The notes under the pieces: model-generated
The model's input: only the letters and a program-made list of their open reading frames with translations
Told to the model about the DNA's origin: nothing
Database searches by the model: none
Part shown: positions 49,926-60,945 of the stretch, piece after piece
Position numbering within the stretch: the stretch's first letter is position 1
Layout: each line of letters opens with the position of its first letter
Source of the DNA: Melocanna baccifera
Taxonomy: Eukaryota; Streptophyta; Magnoliopsida; Poales; Poaceae
Assembly: GCA_036346265.1 (NCBI GenBank)
Contig: CM070681.1
Location: 186,001-250,000 of the forward strand
Direction of reading: 5' to 3'
DNA length: 64,000 bases
Translations under genes and position numbers: made by a program

Positions 49926-52900
49926 TTAGCGCCTGTTTGCTATACTGAAGGAGCTGACTTCCATTGGGGTGGCGACCACCAGAGGAGCCTCAGGGGAGTC
50001 AGTTGTCGCAAAGTTCTCATGCATGAACCGGCTATCAACAATGGACTCATCCTTGAGAACAACCTTGTAGCAGTAGCAGCTTTTGAGGCCCTCCTGATCA
50101 CGGTAGCACTGATGGTTGCTGTCCTTGACCTGCTGAAAGTTCCATATGACACTGAATTTGCCGACAGTCGCAACGAGATGCTTTTCCTGCTTTCCATTAT
50201 CCGTTACCTGGGAAAATCATGGCACATAGAGGAACACACATCAGAACATATGCTTATCAATATTGAAGAATTAAGGAACTTATAAATTGTAAGTCATTTT
50301 ACAAGCAAATGAACATTACAAAGGAAAATTACAAGAACCGGAGGATAGAACTTTTTGCAACACAAGATGGGCATGAGTGAAACAAACTATTGATGTCAAG
50401 TGTCAAAACAGAAATACACTCAGTGCACAGCAAAAATTGTTATTTCCAAGCTATTATATACCTTATCTCCAGTCAAGGAAACATGGATTATAATCTGTGA
50501 ATGATGAAATGTAAGGGCAAACCTGCAAACTTCCATTGGCAGACGTCTTATAGTTCAACTCTTATGATAAGGTTGCAAGTTGGTTCCATAAAAAACTAGG
50601 GGGAGATTTCACAACTTAAGCTCGTTGCTGTGCTATGAATTGGAACTTCAAAAAACCATTGCAGGCAAGGCAATGAGATAATGTCCAAGGTGAAGATAGT
50701 CATCAAGTTTTTTTAAAAAAATTGAACTGTTGAAGGCCGGAATGAAGCTTATGCAAATATTGAACCTAATGACTGTAAATGAATAACTACGCAACATGTT
50801 TATCATATTTATTTTACCACTATTCTCAATTAATACTTCCTGTTAGGTGATGTGGTACCAAAAGTAATGTAGTCTAAATTGAGATGGATCACAAAATTAC
50901 CAGTTTTCCTAATAGTCATCACATGACCACTTCGAGATGGACATGTTAACTAAGTAACTAGTATCATAGTTACCATACATAGAAGATAGTGTGAGTAATA
51001 TTTTCCTGTAAACCAGTAATTGGTACAGAGTTCTCAATTGGCCAATTGAAAGAATAATGCAGTCAGATTCCATTACAGCTAAGCAACATTAACAAACTGC
51101 CATTATAGATATTAAACACTTGCATTAACTGATTACTAGTCTACATGAATTGCTAATCTTGCACATTTTAAACAACATTTTGTTAGGCTTAACAAGATTA
51201 TCAAAGTTATCAGTTTTTCCGAAAAATTCATGATATTACCACTTTGAGATCGACATGCTATCTACTATCTAGTATCATAGTTACCATACATGATAGAGCC
51301 TTTAAACTGGTATTTAATTGGTACAAAGTTCCCTCTTGTGAGAATGATGTGGTCAGATTCCAATATAACTATAGCAAGTTACTAACTGCCATTGTGAATG
51401 CTGAACACTTGCATTAAACTACTACTAGTGAAACTAGAGTTATCTTGCCCTATAAGGCTATAACCTGGAGTCCAGGACTAGGTAAGTCTAGATGAGTTGC
51501 TATTCTTACACATTTGAGACAGAATTCTGTTATGCTTAAGTCTTAAATGGACAAGCAATAGGACGACTCGTTATTATGTGTCCAAATAGGAATTTGACAC
51601 TTACCCATGAGAACTGCCCGCCATGGAGTTTGTTGTCAGTCCCAGCCAAAATTGAATCCAGTGGAGTAAGCTTCAGCAACCTTGGTGCAGCGATCCTATT
51701 TCCCATACGCCCACTGAACCCAGTCTTTTCTTTCCCATCCTTGTCCTTAAAGATGGTGCAAATCAAGATCAAGTATGTATCAGTCGTGCCCAAAATCCAT
51801 TTCCCATCATAAGTAACATCCACATGTGTAATTGGTGACCCAAGCCCTGGGAACGCTGTCTTTGCCATCCGCATCGAACTCTTAGAATAGAGTCTAATCT
51901 TGCCATCCACAGAACCAACAACAATTGAACCATCCCCAGTACTTGCAAAGCACTGGAAGTTGGTGCCACGCGAGAACTGGTGGCCCTGTGACCAATGCAG
52001 CACCGGTGACTCCGAGGAGCTACCAATCGTCTGCACCCTCCCCCTGGCGTCCCGCATATCCCACCTGCACAGCCGGTTGTCATCAAGCCCCAAGAAGGTT
52101 GACCCGGAGGGTTCCAGCTGCGCGCCCTTACTGTCGTTGGCAATGTCTCGCATTGTGATGTCAGTTCCATCCTTCTCAAACCGCCACTCAGTGACAACCT
52201 TCCCAGTCTCGATATCAACATGGTGGACGCCATTGGAATGGAGTGTGCCGGCATCTCCAGGGCTCATCAGCAGCATGTTAGTCTCGCCGCGCATCAGCAG
52301 AGCCTTCTTCGGCGTCGAGTAGGCGCTCCCAGTGCCACCGCGGCCGCCCGAGATCGTCACCGACACGCCCTTGCCGTGCACGCCGTGGCGGAAGTTCTTG
52401 ACCACCTGTATCCCGGCGCCACCAACCAAGAAGCTGTTGTCGAGCGCCCCAAGCGCGAGGCTCTGGATGCTGCCGCCGTCCCCGGCCTCCTCCTCGAACT
52501 CCTCAAGCAGGTCCCTTGGCGGTGCGGTGACAGGGGGGCTGAAGCTGTCATCTGCGTCGGTCCAGACGGCGTCATCGGCCTGGCCGGGGAGCGCCCACGA
52601 CGCGAAGTCGGCGCCGAACACCTCCCTCCGGCCCTCGTCCGTGGCCTCGACCCCGTACGTGTTCTCGAACAGGTACCGGTCGCACTCCTCCCGGAACCGG
52701 CGGAAGGCGGCGTCGGAGGGCAGCCGCAGCGCCCAGACGGAGCCGGCCGCGGCGAAGTCGGCCCGGCGCTGCGCGGGGAGCGTCTTCAGCTGGAGCGCCG
52801 GCCCCACGGGGGCGGAGACTCGCGGCCCCGGGCCAACCTCCAGGACCCACCTGGGCGAGGACGATGAGGAGGTATCACCAGCGTCAGCCTTGTTGACGAA

Positions 52901-53176
52901 GGCGTAGGTCGCGCGGCGCTCGGCGGGCACCCAGCGCGCGGAGGGGGAGGCGCCGCCGACGTGGAGGTAGAGCTTGGCGGCGTTGGGGTGCTGGTACTTG
53001 AGATCGAGGGATTTGAGCTTGGCGTCGAGGGACTCGAGCGACGCGGGGGTGACGGCCCGGAGGAGGTCGTCGCGCCGGTTCGCGGTGGAATCGGACGTTG
53101 GAGATTGGGCGTCCTCCTCCTCGTCTTCGGAAGAGGAGGTGAGGTCGAGGTCCTCGCGGCTGTGGGAGCCGCCCAT
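49926..53176 (-). CDS. VID27/CYPRO4-like protein
   Basis: Two exons on the minus strand: 53176-51605 (524 codons, ATG at 53176) and 50207-49926, separated by a 1397-bp GT-AG intron. The joined protein has 617 residues. The N-terminus begins MGGSHSRED with Gly2 and Ser6, a good N-myristoylation pattern, followed by an acidic serine-rich stretch (DLTSSSEDEEEDAQSP). The C-terminal half is the VID27 domain, a WD-like propeller: FLGLDDNRLCRWDMRDARG, FASTGDGSIVVGSVDGKIRLY, ITHVDVTYDGKWILGTTDTYL, then VGKFSVIWNFQQVK, and the end FATTDSPEAPLVVATPMEV. Yeast Vid27 is linked to vacuolar import and degradation; the plant role is poorly known. Exon 1 is GC-rich at its 5' end. The phase-0 junction FSW|VTDNGK matches my recollection of plant relatives. 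The 3' untranslated region probably runs to about 49.55 kb. Confidence 0.9.
50890..51540. repeat. Tandem duplication inside the VID27-like intron, period about 310 bp
   Basis: Blocks at about 50.89-51.19 kb recur at 51.20-51.54 kb in the same order: GAGAT.GACATG, AGTATCATAGTTACCATACAT, TTAATTGGTACA.AGTT, GTCAGATTCCA, CAAGTTACTAACTGCCATT-like and AACACTTGCATTAA. Differences are scattered, so it is an old duplication of intron sequence. Confidence 0.75.
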
Positions 53177-53539
53177 GGCGGTTGCGGTCGAGGGGAATTC
53201 GGCACGGGGGATGCGAGCTACGACGCGGGGTGCGGGAGGAATGGAGGGGGAAAGTGAGGCCGAATCCGCGGGAAAGGGAGTATAAAGTATGCTACGATCG
53301 TATGGGTGTGGGGGAGGCCGGTGGTCGGTGCGTCCACGCGCCGGGGACGCGGGGGGAGAGGATCCGTTGCTTGCTTCGCCGAGGGGGTGAAGGGGAGGAA
53401 AGGCGCAAGAGAGATTGGGCCGAGCGAAGCGTTACTGGGCCGGAGCTGAACGCACCGAGCCGAGAAGCGGACACGCACGGAGAACATACAGCCCAACGCA
53501 ACAAGCAGACTAATCTAGCGCAATCGCGAGGCCCACGCA

Positions 53540-53679
53540 AAGCAGCCCGATAAATCATCGGCCACCGTCCACCAGCTTCTTCTCCCTATCGCCCGCACCC
53601 AAGACTAGCCTCGCCCCGCCGCCGCGGCAACTCGCCTGTGTCGAGTCACCCATCTCTCCTCTCCTCTCCTCTCGCGCAG
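53540..53679 (+). other. Possible first exon of a transcript divergent from the VID27-like gene
   Basis: A GC- and CT-rich stretch that looks like a plant 5' leader ends with a strong donor, CGCGCAG|GTAACC (53679/53680). It lies about 360 bp from the VID27-like start on the opposite strand, so the two could share a bidirectional promoter. It has no ORF of note and there is no direct evidence of expression. Confidence 0.3.
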
Positions 53680-53922
53680 GTAACCCGCAACACCTGGAGT
53701 TTTTATCTCATGTTAGCCTGCACGACTCTCGACCACCTCCACTCTCGGAACCCTAGAATCGTATCACTTGCTTGTTATCGCCGTCTCCTCTCGGTTTTTG
53801 ATCAGTATGGGCGATTTGCTGTTTGAATTTCGCAGTCCGTTTGGTCACGGTGGTTCTAGTTGCCTCCAAACTCGCCATAGCTCGGATTCGCTAGCCCGTT
53901 CTATTACGGGTGCTCCTGCTAA

Positions 53923-54490
53923 GAGCAACTCCAGCAGAGCCCCTACTTGAGCCCATAAATTCATATTTCAGAGTCAGAGCAAAAAAATTGAACTCCAACA
54001 GAGCCCCTACTTGAGCTCTCAAAAATAGTGACCTCTCAAATGAGGCCTCCAAACCCTCATTCCTAGGGGGTCCCTACTTGAGTCTCTAAACTCAGATTTA
54101 TTCGTATTTGAATAAATACGTCCCTTATTCGGAACAAATTTGAATATTCGTATTTGAATTCATAAATTTAAACGTCCATCATTGTGCTTTCAATTTAAAT
54201 TCGGAACAAATTTGAATATTCGTATTTGAATTCATAAATTTAAATTCGGAATAAATTTGAATTTAAATTTGAATATTCGTATTTGAATTCATAAATATTT
54301 TATTGTGTTTTGTGTTTTTATCTCATATATATGCATATAGTGTGTGAGGAAATAGAGAGAATTGAGAAGTAGGCTCTGTTTTGAGGGCTCCTGCTGGAGT
54401 GCAGCCCAGAAAACAGGTCCCTCAAAAATAGAGAGAGCCCTCAAATGAAAAGTAGGGGTTCTGTTTTAAGGGTTACTGCTGGAGTTGCTC
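53923..54490. repeat. MITE with TAA target duplication (568 bp)
   Basis: Left GAGCAACTCCAGCAG and right complement match exactly over 15 bases, flanked by TAA at 53920-53922 and 54491-54493. Near the left end CAGAGCCCCTACTTGAGC occurs twice. The centre holds several copies of a unit like GAATATTCGTATTTGAATTC (54.1-54.3 kb). The 3-bp TAA duplication indicates PIF/Harbinger. It lies inside the putative first intron of the divergent transcript. Confidence 0.85.
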
Positions 54491-54959
54491 TAAGCCCGTA
54501 TCGCGGCGAAATGAGAGTTCTAGGGCTTCTTAATTGCGTTTTATTGCTGTTAGCACGTAGTAATTGCTTGTTTGTTCCATTGTTTCGGACTATTGACTGA
54601 AATTACCCCCCTCGGTCGTTGGGCATGATAGGACGTTTAAGTAAGGATTACTGTGATAGGCAGGCTCTCCAGAGTGGAGATTGTGGATTGCAGTAGTTGT
54701 CTGATGTTCTGCGGGACATCTTTTAATTTCTCACACCCAGCCCTTAGTATACTGCTACTATAGTCTGGATATGAAATGAACCCAGGATGACTGCTCTTGG
54801 TAAATGGTTTGAGAAAGTTTCTGGAGTGATTGTGTAACAAGTCATAGTTGATGATCTGAAGGTGTCGAATCTTTTTTTGTCCTCTTGCCTTTGTTTTCAT
54901 ATACCTATAGGGAGGAGGTAAGCCTAATTATAATCGGTTCCTCTCTTGACTAAACCCAG

Positions 54960-55061
54960 GGATTTGTTCACGATGGCCCGCTTGGATGCTGGCAACTTGG
55001 ATTCCCGAGTGAGTGCTGGGGAACTTGAACATGAGCTCCGTGTGTGTGGAGTTCTGTGAAG
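54960..55061 (+). other. Possible second exon of the divergent transcript, with a 28-codon ORF
   Basis: CTAAACCCAG|GGATTTG is a good acceptor at 54960, and GTGAAG|GTCAGTTTC a donor after 55061. Between them, ATG at 54973 opens a 28-residue ORF ending TGA at 55057-55059 (MARLDAGNLDSRVSAGEL...). I do not recognise it. It could be a short peptide, a non-coding exon, or the remnant of a longer gene. Confidence 0.25.
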
Positions 55062-56058
55062 GTCAGTTTCTTTCTAACTGTTTTTCTTTTCTTTTCTTTT
55101 CTATAAAAAATTGTGTTTGGTTTTGCATTTGTTGCATTGGTCTTGTGGTGTTTTAGTGATGCATGAATTCACTTATTGTATACCTGGAGGACAATAGTGC
55201 ATGCCAGCTATTCATAACCGATTTGTGTTGTAAACTTGTAATCATGCTCATTTGTTCCAGTTTTCATCATAGTATTTACTGCATTGCATTTTAAAAAAAT
55301 GTTTATTAAGCTGTCTGTTGGGAGTTCATATTGAGCTTCATAGAGTACAGTTCTGTGTTCCTTTTATCAAATGCATGCTGTGCATATAAAGTATCTGTAC
55401 CTGTTAAGGGCTGTTATTAATGTTGCTGTATTTCATTTTTGTAAAATTGACTGTTAAACCATGTCATCTGTCTAGAGGTTCTTGTTGGATGGGTATGTTC
55501 GTTCTTCAATGAACATCAGAGCATACCTACGTCTGTTTTGCGGTCTGAATTTTGAAATTGATTATTTGATTTTTTTTGGATCACAGGTACATGATTTTAT
55601 TAGTGTGTTTGAAGTCTATTTCCTTTCAAAAAATTTGGTTCCGATCTTTTGAGGTGGAGATTTGTAATAGTATTTATTTTCATGTAGGGCCCATGGGATG
55701 AACATTTTTACCTGTGTCAATATACTCAGTGGCTTGGTGTATCGTGTTTGTTTGGGCTTTTGAGGTGTGTCCCCTGATGTGGTTAGCTGACTATTCTTTT
55801 CAATGCAGTGTGTGGGTGGTGTCAGCAAGAGGCGAGTTAACTGAATGGGCTTTGAGTAGATAAACAAAGCGACTAGCCTCCGCCACTGCCGCCGAGCCGG
55901 TACGCTCTGTCGCACGCGCAGCGGATGGCATCCCGAGGAGCACCCACAAACCCTCCTAGTGCTGGCCAAACGGCGGGCGCGACTGGCACATGGCGAAACA
56001 CGGCCTGTTTGGTCTGCCTAATTAAATAGCTCGTGTCTGCCCGCAGGCTACGGCCTTG
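55062..56058. other. No gene seen
   Basis: T-rich DNA with (TTTTC)n repeats near 55.09 kb; it could include further intron sequence of the putative divergent transcript. CAATGCAG at 55.80 kb is a possible acceptor. Confidence 0.3.
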
Positions 56059-56068
56059 GATCTAGGAG

Positions 56069-56408
56069 TAATTTTTTTGTTTTTTAGCCTAAAATTTGAA
56101 AAATTTTACAAATAGACCTACGAGAAAAAGATTTCAAAAAATGGACCCCTCGACACGACGTCAAAACGTATGGCGCCGTGGGTACATAGCACGGCGCTAA
56201 AGCATATGGCGCCGGGTACATGTTTTAAATACAGTCACACCGTGGCTCCTACGTGGTATAGCACGGCGTCAAAGCTCATGGCGCCGTGCTATGTATCCAC
56301 GGCGTCATACGTTTTAGCGTCGTGTCGGGGGTCTATTTTTGGAAATCTTTTTCCCAAGGTCTATTTGTAAAAAACTTTCAAATTCTGGGTTAAAAAGCAA
56401 AAATTGTA
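56069..56408. mobile_element. Mutator-like foldback element (340 bp, 10-bp target duplication)
   Basis: Identical direct repeats GATCTAGGAG flank it at 56059-56068 and 56409-56418 (9-10 bp, the Mutator size). The arms are long inverted repeats: left GCCTAAAATTTGAAAAATTT then ACAAATAGACC, and the right complement reads the same with a few changes. The inner arms carry GGCGCCGTG, TAGCACGGCG and AAGC.TATGGCGCCG in mirrored copies, so nearly the whole element can fold into one hairpin. It has no transposase. Confidence 0.85.
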
Positions 56409-56439
56409 GATCTAGGAGGCCGAGGAGGTAGTGGCTGTG

Positions 56440-57608
56440 CCAGCCCGGCTCGAGCAAGGTTAGTCTGACTGATCAGAATAGATCCCTTTAGTCTATTTTA
56501 ATCTAAAACTTTTTTAAAATAGTGAAAATATAGAATTCAAAATTATAAATTAAAATTTACAAAAAAGATTCTACACCATAAAAGATATAGATATACTAAA
56601 CTATAATAAAGAGTTTTATTAAAAATTATTAATCTTTAGATGGGCTAAACATGGATAAACGACTTTGTCAGACCTAACACGGTATTGTGTGTATTGTACC
56701 GGGTCAGCCCACTAGGCCATGGTGCTGTGCCCGAGCTAGCTTGGCCGGCACGGCTCAGTTAGCCACCTCTATCCCCACCTATTGTTTGAGTACACCCGTA
56801 GTCAATGAGTCTCCTCGCCCTAGAACATATACATAGGATCCTTGTGACGGCCCGTGTTTCCTTAGCCGTCACCACCCCCATTTGGCCCGCACAACCACGG
56901 AAATTTGCTCGTGACTTGTGACTCGTCCGTCTACTCATACATGTGTTGCGCTTGCCGATTGATATGACCATGCAGCTCACGCACGACACGTTTCCACAGG
57001 CTGGTCAGTACAAGGATGTGACAGTGACAAGATATTACTACGTACGCGCTCAAGACTTCTGTATACATCGTCGGTTACAATGCACTTAGAGATTGTATGG
57101 ACGGGGTCGGGATGCTTTAGCTTGTTTGGATGTGTCGGGATAGGCCAGGATCTACGTGGATAGACTAGTAATTTGAACTAAAATCTCAACACATTCACGT
57201 CTATGTGTACTATCAAGCTTAACGAATTGTTATCGAGCTTCAATCATAATTGATATAGTTCGACATAAAATCATTTTATTTATCGTTGAAGTGATTATTT
57301 CAAATTTAAGCTAATGAGTTACTATCAAGCCAAACCTTATTAACTCTTTGTCACTTGAAACGAATTTATTTTAATTTTGAACCAATTAACTACTGTAGTT
57401 AAAAGTAATTTTGATTCACGCTATGACAAACTTTTTTGCCAGCCCTGTCTGTGTATGGGTCGGGATGGTAGCACATCCAAACAAGAAAAGAAATGCAATG
57501 TTTATGATGCTACAAGCTTAGCGACAGAACTTTTGCTGTGCATTTGGCATGCTTTGTTCGGTTTAACGGATAATCGTGTCCTTTTAGAGGGGGCAAAATT
57601 AACAAGAT
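56440..57608. other. Intergenic DNA with possible transposon debris
   Basis: GAGGTAGTGGCTGTGCCAGC at 56.43 kb and the complement of GGCTCAGTTAGCCACCTCT at 56.77 kb look like distantly related inverted ends of a ~340-bp element. No gene is supported. Confidence 0.3.
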
Positions 57609-57611
57609 TAA

Positions 57612-57825
57612 GGTGGTGTTTATACTGATAACTTTTAGTTTTAATTTATAAATAATGATAACTTATAGAGAGAGACATTCGTATATGATTTTAGTCGATA
57701 TAAATAAAATTATTGTAGTATATACTACATCAACTAGTAGATCCATCTTAAAAATATATCTCGTTTGAAAAAATAGATAATACAAAAAATATTTACTATA
57801 GAAAAATAATTAAACAAACAGAGTC
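57612..57825. repeat. Tourist-like MITE (214 bp, TAA target duplication)
   Basis: Left GGTGGTGTTTATACTG and right complement GACTCTGTTTGTTT are flanked by TAA at 57609-57611 and 57826-57828. The interior shares GAGAGAGACATTCGTATATGATTTT with the segment at about 19.5 kb. Confidence 0.65.
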
Positions 57826-57828
57826 TAA

Positions 57829-58309
57829 GACACAAGTAGTACATACTTGACTACTCGCAGCATAAAGAGGAGCAGATTCGGAAGATGAAAGCAGAAAGCG
57901 ACTCCTTTCTCGGCACCATGACAGAAAGGGCAGGAAAGCACTTGATGACGTCGCACGCATTTTGCAACAGGGAAGAAAGCGCAAACTTGTGTTCGTTCCT
58001 TCCGTTGAACTTGAATCAAGCCCAATTGCCAGCATGCTGCATCCTTTTTCGTGCGCGTGCTATCGTAACACACGTTAGTATTTAAATGAAGATCATCGAA
58101 TAAATTCTAAAATTATCTAGTACTTCACAAAATATCTACATACGTCTACCCATTAAATACATATATATGTATAAAATAAGATATCAAGAACCAATATAGA
58201 GATAAAAACCGGGCAATCAGCTCGCACAACCACAAAACTTCCCAACCGCGCAACCTCAGCACGCTGTCGCTGCATAATCTATGCCCAGGAAGATGGCATT
58301 ATAATTAAG
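57829..58309. other. Intergenic DNA, no gene seen
   Basis: Short ORFs only, none with recognisable similarity. Confidence 0.35.
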
Positions 58310-58540
58310 AGCTTTCGGAATAGCGATAATTTTTGACTAAAATTTTATTGTAACTGATTGATTTTTTTACTATAACTAAGTTGATTTATTATGCATAATT
58401 AAAATTAAAAAAATATAAAAATAAAAATGACACGCTAACCTATCATAGATAATACAAAGAATATAAAAAAATAAAAATACGTAAATAAGGACAAATTTGC
58501 TATAGTATTTTAGAAGCCGATGATTGCTGAATGCTGTCGT
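58310..58540. repeat. MITE fragment, same family as 8168-8453
   Basis: Starts GAGCTTTCGGAATAGCGATAA after a TAA and continues with ACTAAAATTTTATTGTAACTG, TAATTAAAATTAAAAAAATATAAAAAT and GATAATACAAAGAA, all close to the 8168 element. The right terminus is degraded. Confidence 0.55.
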
Positions 58541-59570
58541 AGATCGCCGAGTTGAGCAGCGCACTTGGAGGCTGCTGCTGCTGCTAGTTACAGCTGCACC
58601 AGCGATCTACAGATGGTGCACAGCTTCCCGTGCCCATGCCAGGCCAGCGAATCGGATAATGCCACGTCGTCTCCGTCGCACGGTTTCCTCGTTCTTGCAG
58701 GCTTTGACAGACGCCGTCACTCGGTCCAAGTCGTAAGCCTGAAAAATGTCATTTTTTGGTGCTGTTTCTCTATTTTTCTTTTTTTTTCAGCCAAGCCTGA
58801 TGACTTCTGCAGTTTCGCATAGTGCATTCGAATCACCGGTCCGAATGCTATCGGTCAACTATGGCACGCGCTCTTGTGCTCACTTGGGTACTAAATTTAC
58901 CACGGTCCGTAATCCAACAAGGTGGAGTCGTGGAGATGGCCGGTGGCGTCTAATTGGGAAGTGAAAACTTCAATTTTAACACTTCTTTTTGCGAATTATA
59001 TTCAATTGCCGCAATATAACTCAAATTATTCGCATAAGAACACAATTACTTAACATGGAGTGAGAAGGGAGCTACATCTTTTTATAGGCAATGTATTCTA
59101 TGCACACACACTCATCTTCGTGCACTCATGCAATGTGACAACGAGGATCGCCTGGTTGCGAGAAGCATAATTTTTGGCACATAGAAGTCCTATAAATACG
59201 AGAGATGGAGTGATTCTTTATTCTCTTCAAACTAGAATGATTTATATTAGAAATGTTACCAATTCTAGTAACATTTTACTATCATATCTCCTAGAAAAAT
59301 ACCTTTAAGTAGTTATTATATCGAAAACAAGAAAAATTGTTGCCATCTCAAAAACCAGTTCCAGGCCAAATGAAGCCTAAGTCGCATACAGGAGTCCCTT
59401 GCGGACCCAACTTGCTTACTCCCCAATATGTGCTCCCATATATGCTCCCATGCGTGTCAACTATTCATTTCCTACCAAATTTTCAGTAGGCCCCACTGTT
59501 TCTTCATCTCCCATAATTCCTGTTCGCTTAAACCTCGAGCAGTAAAGCTGTAAAAGAAAGGAGTCTAATA
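58541..59570. other. Intergenic DNA, no gene seen
   Basis: Short ORFs at 58.5-58.97 kb on the plus strand have no recognisable family. Confidence 0.4.
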
Positions 59571-59825
59571 GGTGTTCAAATCAGCTTCGATTTTTGATTT
59601 CTATTTAAAGAAGTTAAAAATTTAAACATATTGACTTCTAAAAATGGCTTCTTCAATCTGTTTTCAAAAATCACCGACCAACCTCCATCACCTTCTCCTT
59701 GTTTGCGTCTTTTAAAAGCCATTTTCTAAAAATTTTTCCAGTAACTACTTCCTTCAGCCGTTACTATTCTATTTTAGCTAAAAGCTCTACCTGAAAGACA
59801 TCAGCTATAGCTGATTAAAACACCC
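59571..59825. repeat. MITE-like element with GGTGTTCAAATCAGCT ends
   Basis: Left GGTGTTCAAATCAGCT and right complement GGGTGTTTTAATCAGCT form an inverted repeat of about 16 bases over a 255-bp element; AAAATGGCTTCTTC and its near-complement are paired inside. The flanks show no clean target duplication. Confidence 0.55.
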
Positions 59826-60720
59826 TCTTATATTTACCTTCTTGGCTCTTGCTCTCAGACATTCCCCGATCACCAGTGAAGGCTCAAAGAATGAAGAGGG
59901 GTGTTGTTTTGAGCTGTGACTTATAGATTTTGGCTGCATCTTATTAGTATAATGAGTAATGATTGCTAAAAGAAATCGAAACCAAAAGCTTATTAAAAAA
60001 ACCAAAAAGAACGAGGTCAATACACCTAGTAAAGTAAAGAAAAATACCCTTCTAGCTCCAATCTGCCTTGGAAGATGTTGTGGACACCATTCCTAAATGC
60101 TTTGGTCTGATCTACAAGCATCGTGCAAAGGAAGGACCTTCTATGACAACTCACGTGAGTGACAATTCGGTTGGGCCATACTTGGCACAACTTGAAGTCC
60201 GGATCGGCATGCTGGACGCTGCATAGTGCAAGCTCGATTTACTTCCCTAATAGTTATCAATTCCTATTTATCTGGCTTGTTAGTTTTCTTATTGCATATT
60301 AGTTCCTTGTTAGTTAAGATAAGATATGATAGCTACCTTGGATTATAAGAGGCTAGCAGATTGAATAAGAAAGGCAAGCAAGAATTACCCCATCTCTTAC
60401 TTCTCCTTCCAGCTTCCTCCTATTCTCCTCTTGCTGGCCACCCAGTCGTTACCATGGCACCGCCTCAGCCCTCCAACCTTCATCCTTGCCACCATCTACA
60501 TCCACGTTATCGCCTGACATCCAATCGAGTCCATATCACAGAAGCTGTCCTTGCATGCTTTTGAAGTGCTTATCTTGACTGGATGTCTTCACCTTGGTGG
60601 CCGGCGAGCTCATGTGGTGTGGATGCAGCAACAATAGAGTGGAGCCAGTGAAGGGTACAAACTGCACAAGAGGGTGGTGCAGGCCTCACGACATACGTGG
60701 CACAAGGGCTCAGCACTATA
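59826..60720. other. Intergenic DNA, possible LTR debris at 60.2-60.55 kb
   Basis: The stretch with CTTGTTAGTTAAGATAAGATA and TTGAATAAGAAAGGCAAGCAA resembles the end of a plant copia LTR, but its ends and a partner LTR were not found. Confidence 0.3.
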
Positions 60721-60945
60721 GGGGCGCTCGTTTTAGCGATGACTTCTGATTTTTTTGGGTATAATTAATTTAAAAAAATGTAAAAATAGAAAAAACATGT
60801 TAACCCATTAGAGACAATACAAAGGAACACGGGAAAAAAAGAAAATACAAAAAGCCTAAAATATCTAAAAAAATTCAGAAAAAAACGAAATACTGAATAG
60901 TGAAAAAAGTAGAAGTTAGAAGCTGAAGCCGAAACGAGCGGGGCC
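60721..60945. repeat. Tourist-like MITE (225 bp, ATA at both flanks)
   Basis: Left GGGGCGCTCGTTTTAGCGAT and right complement GGCCCCGCTCGTTTCGGC, with ATA directly outside each end (60718-60720 and 60946-60948). It is a close relative of 40626-40899. Confidence 0.7.
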
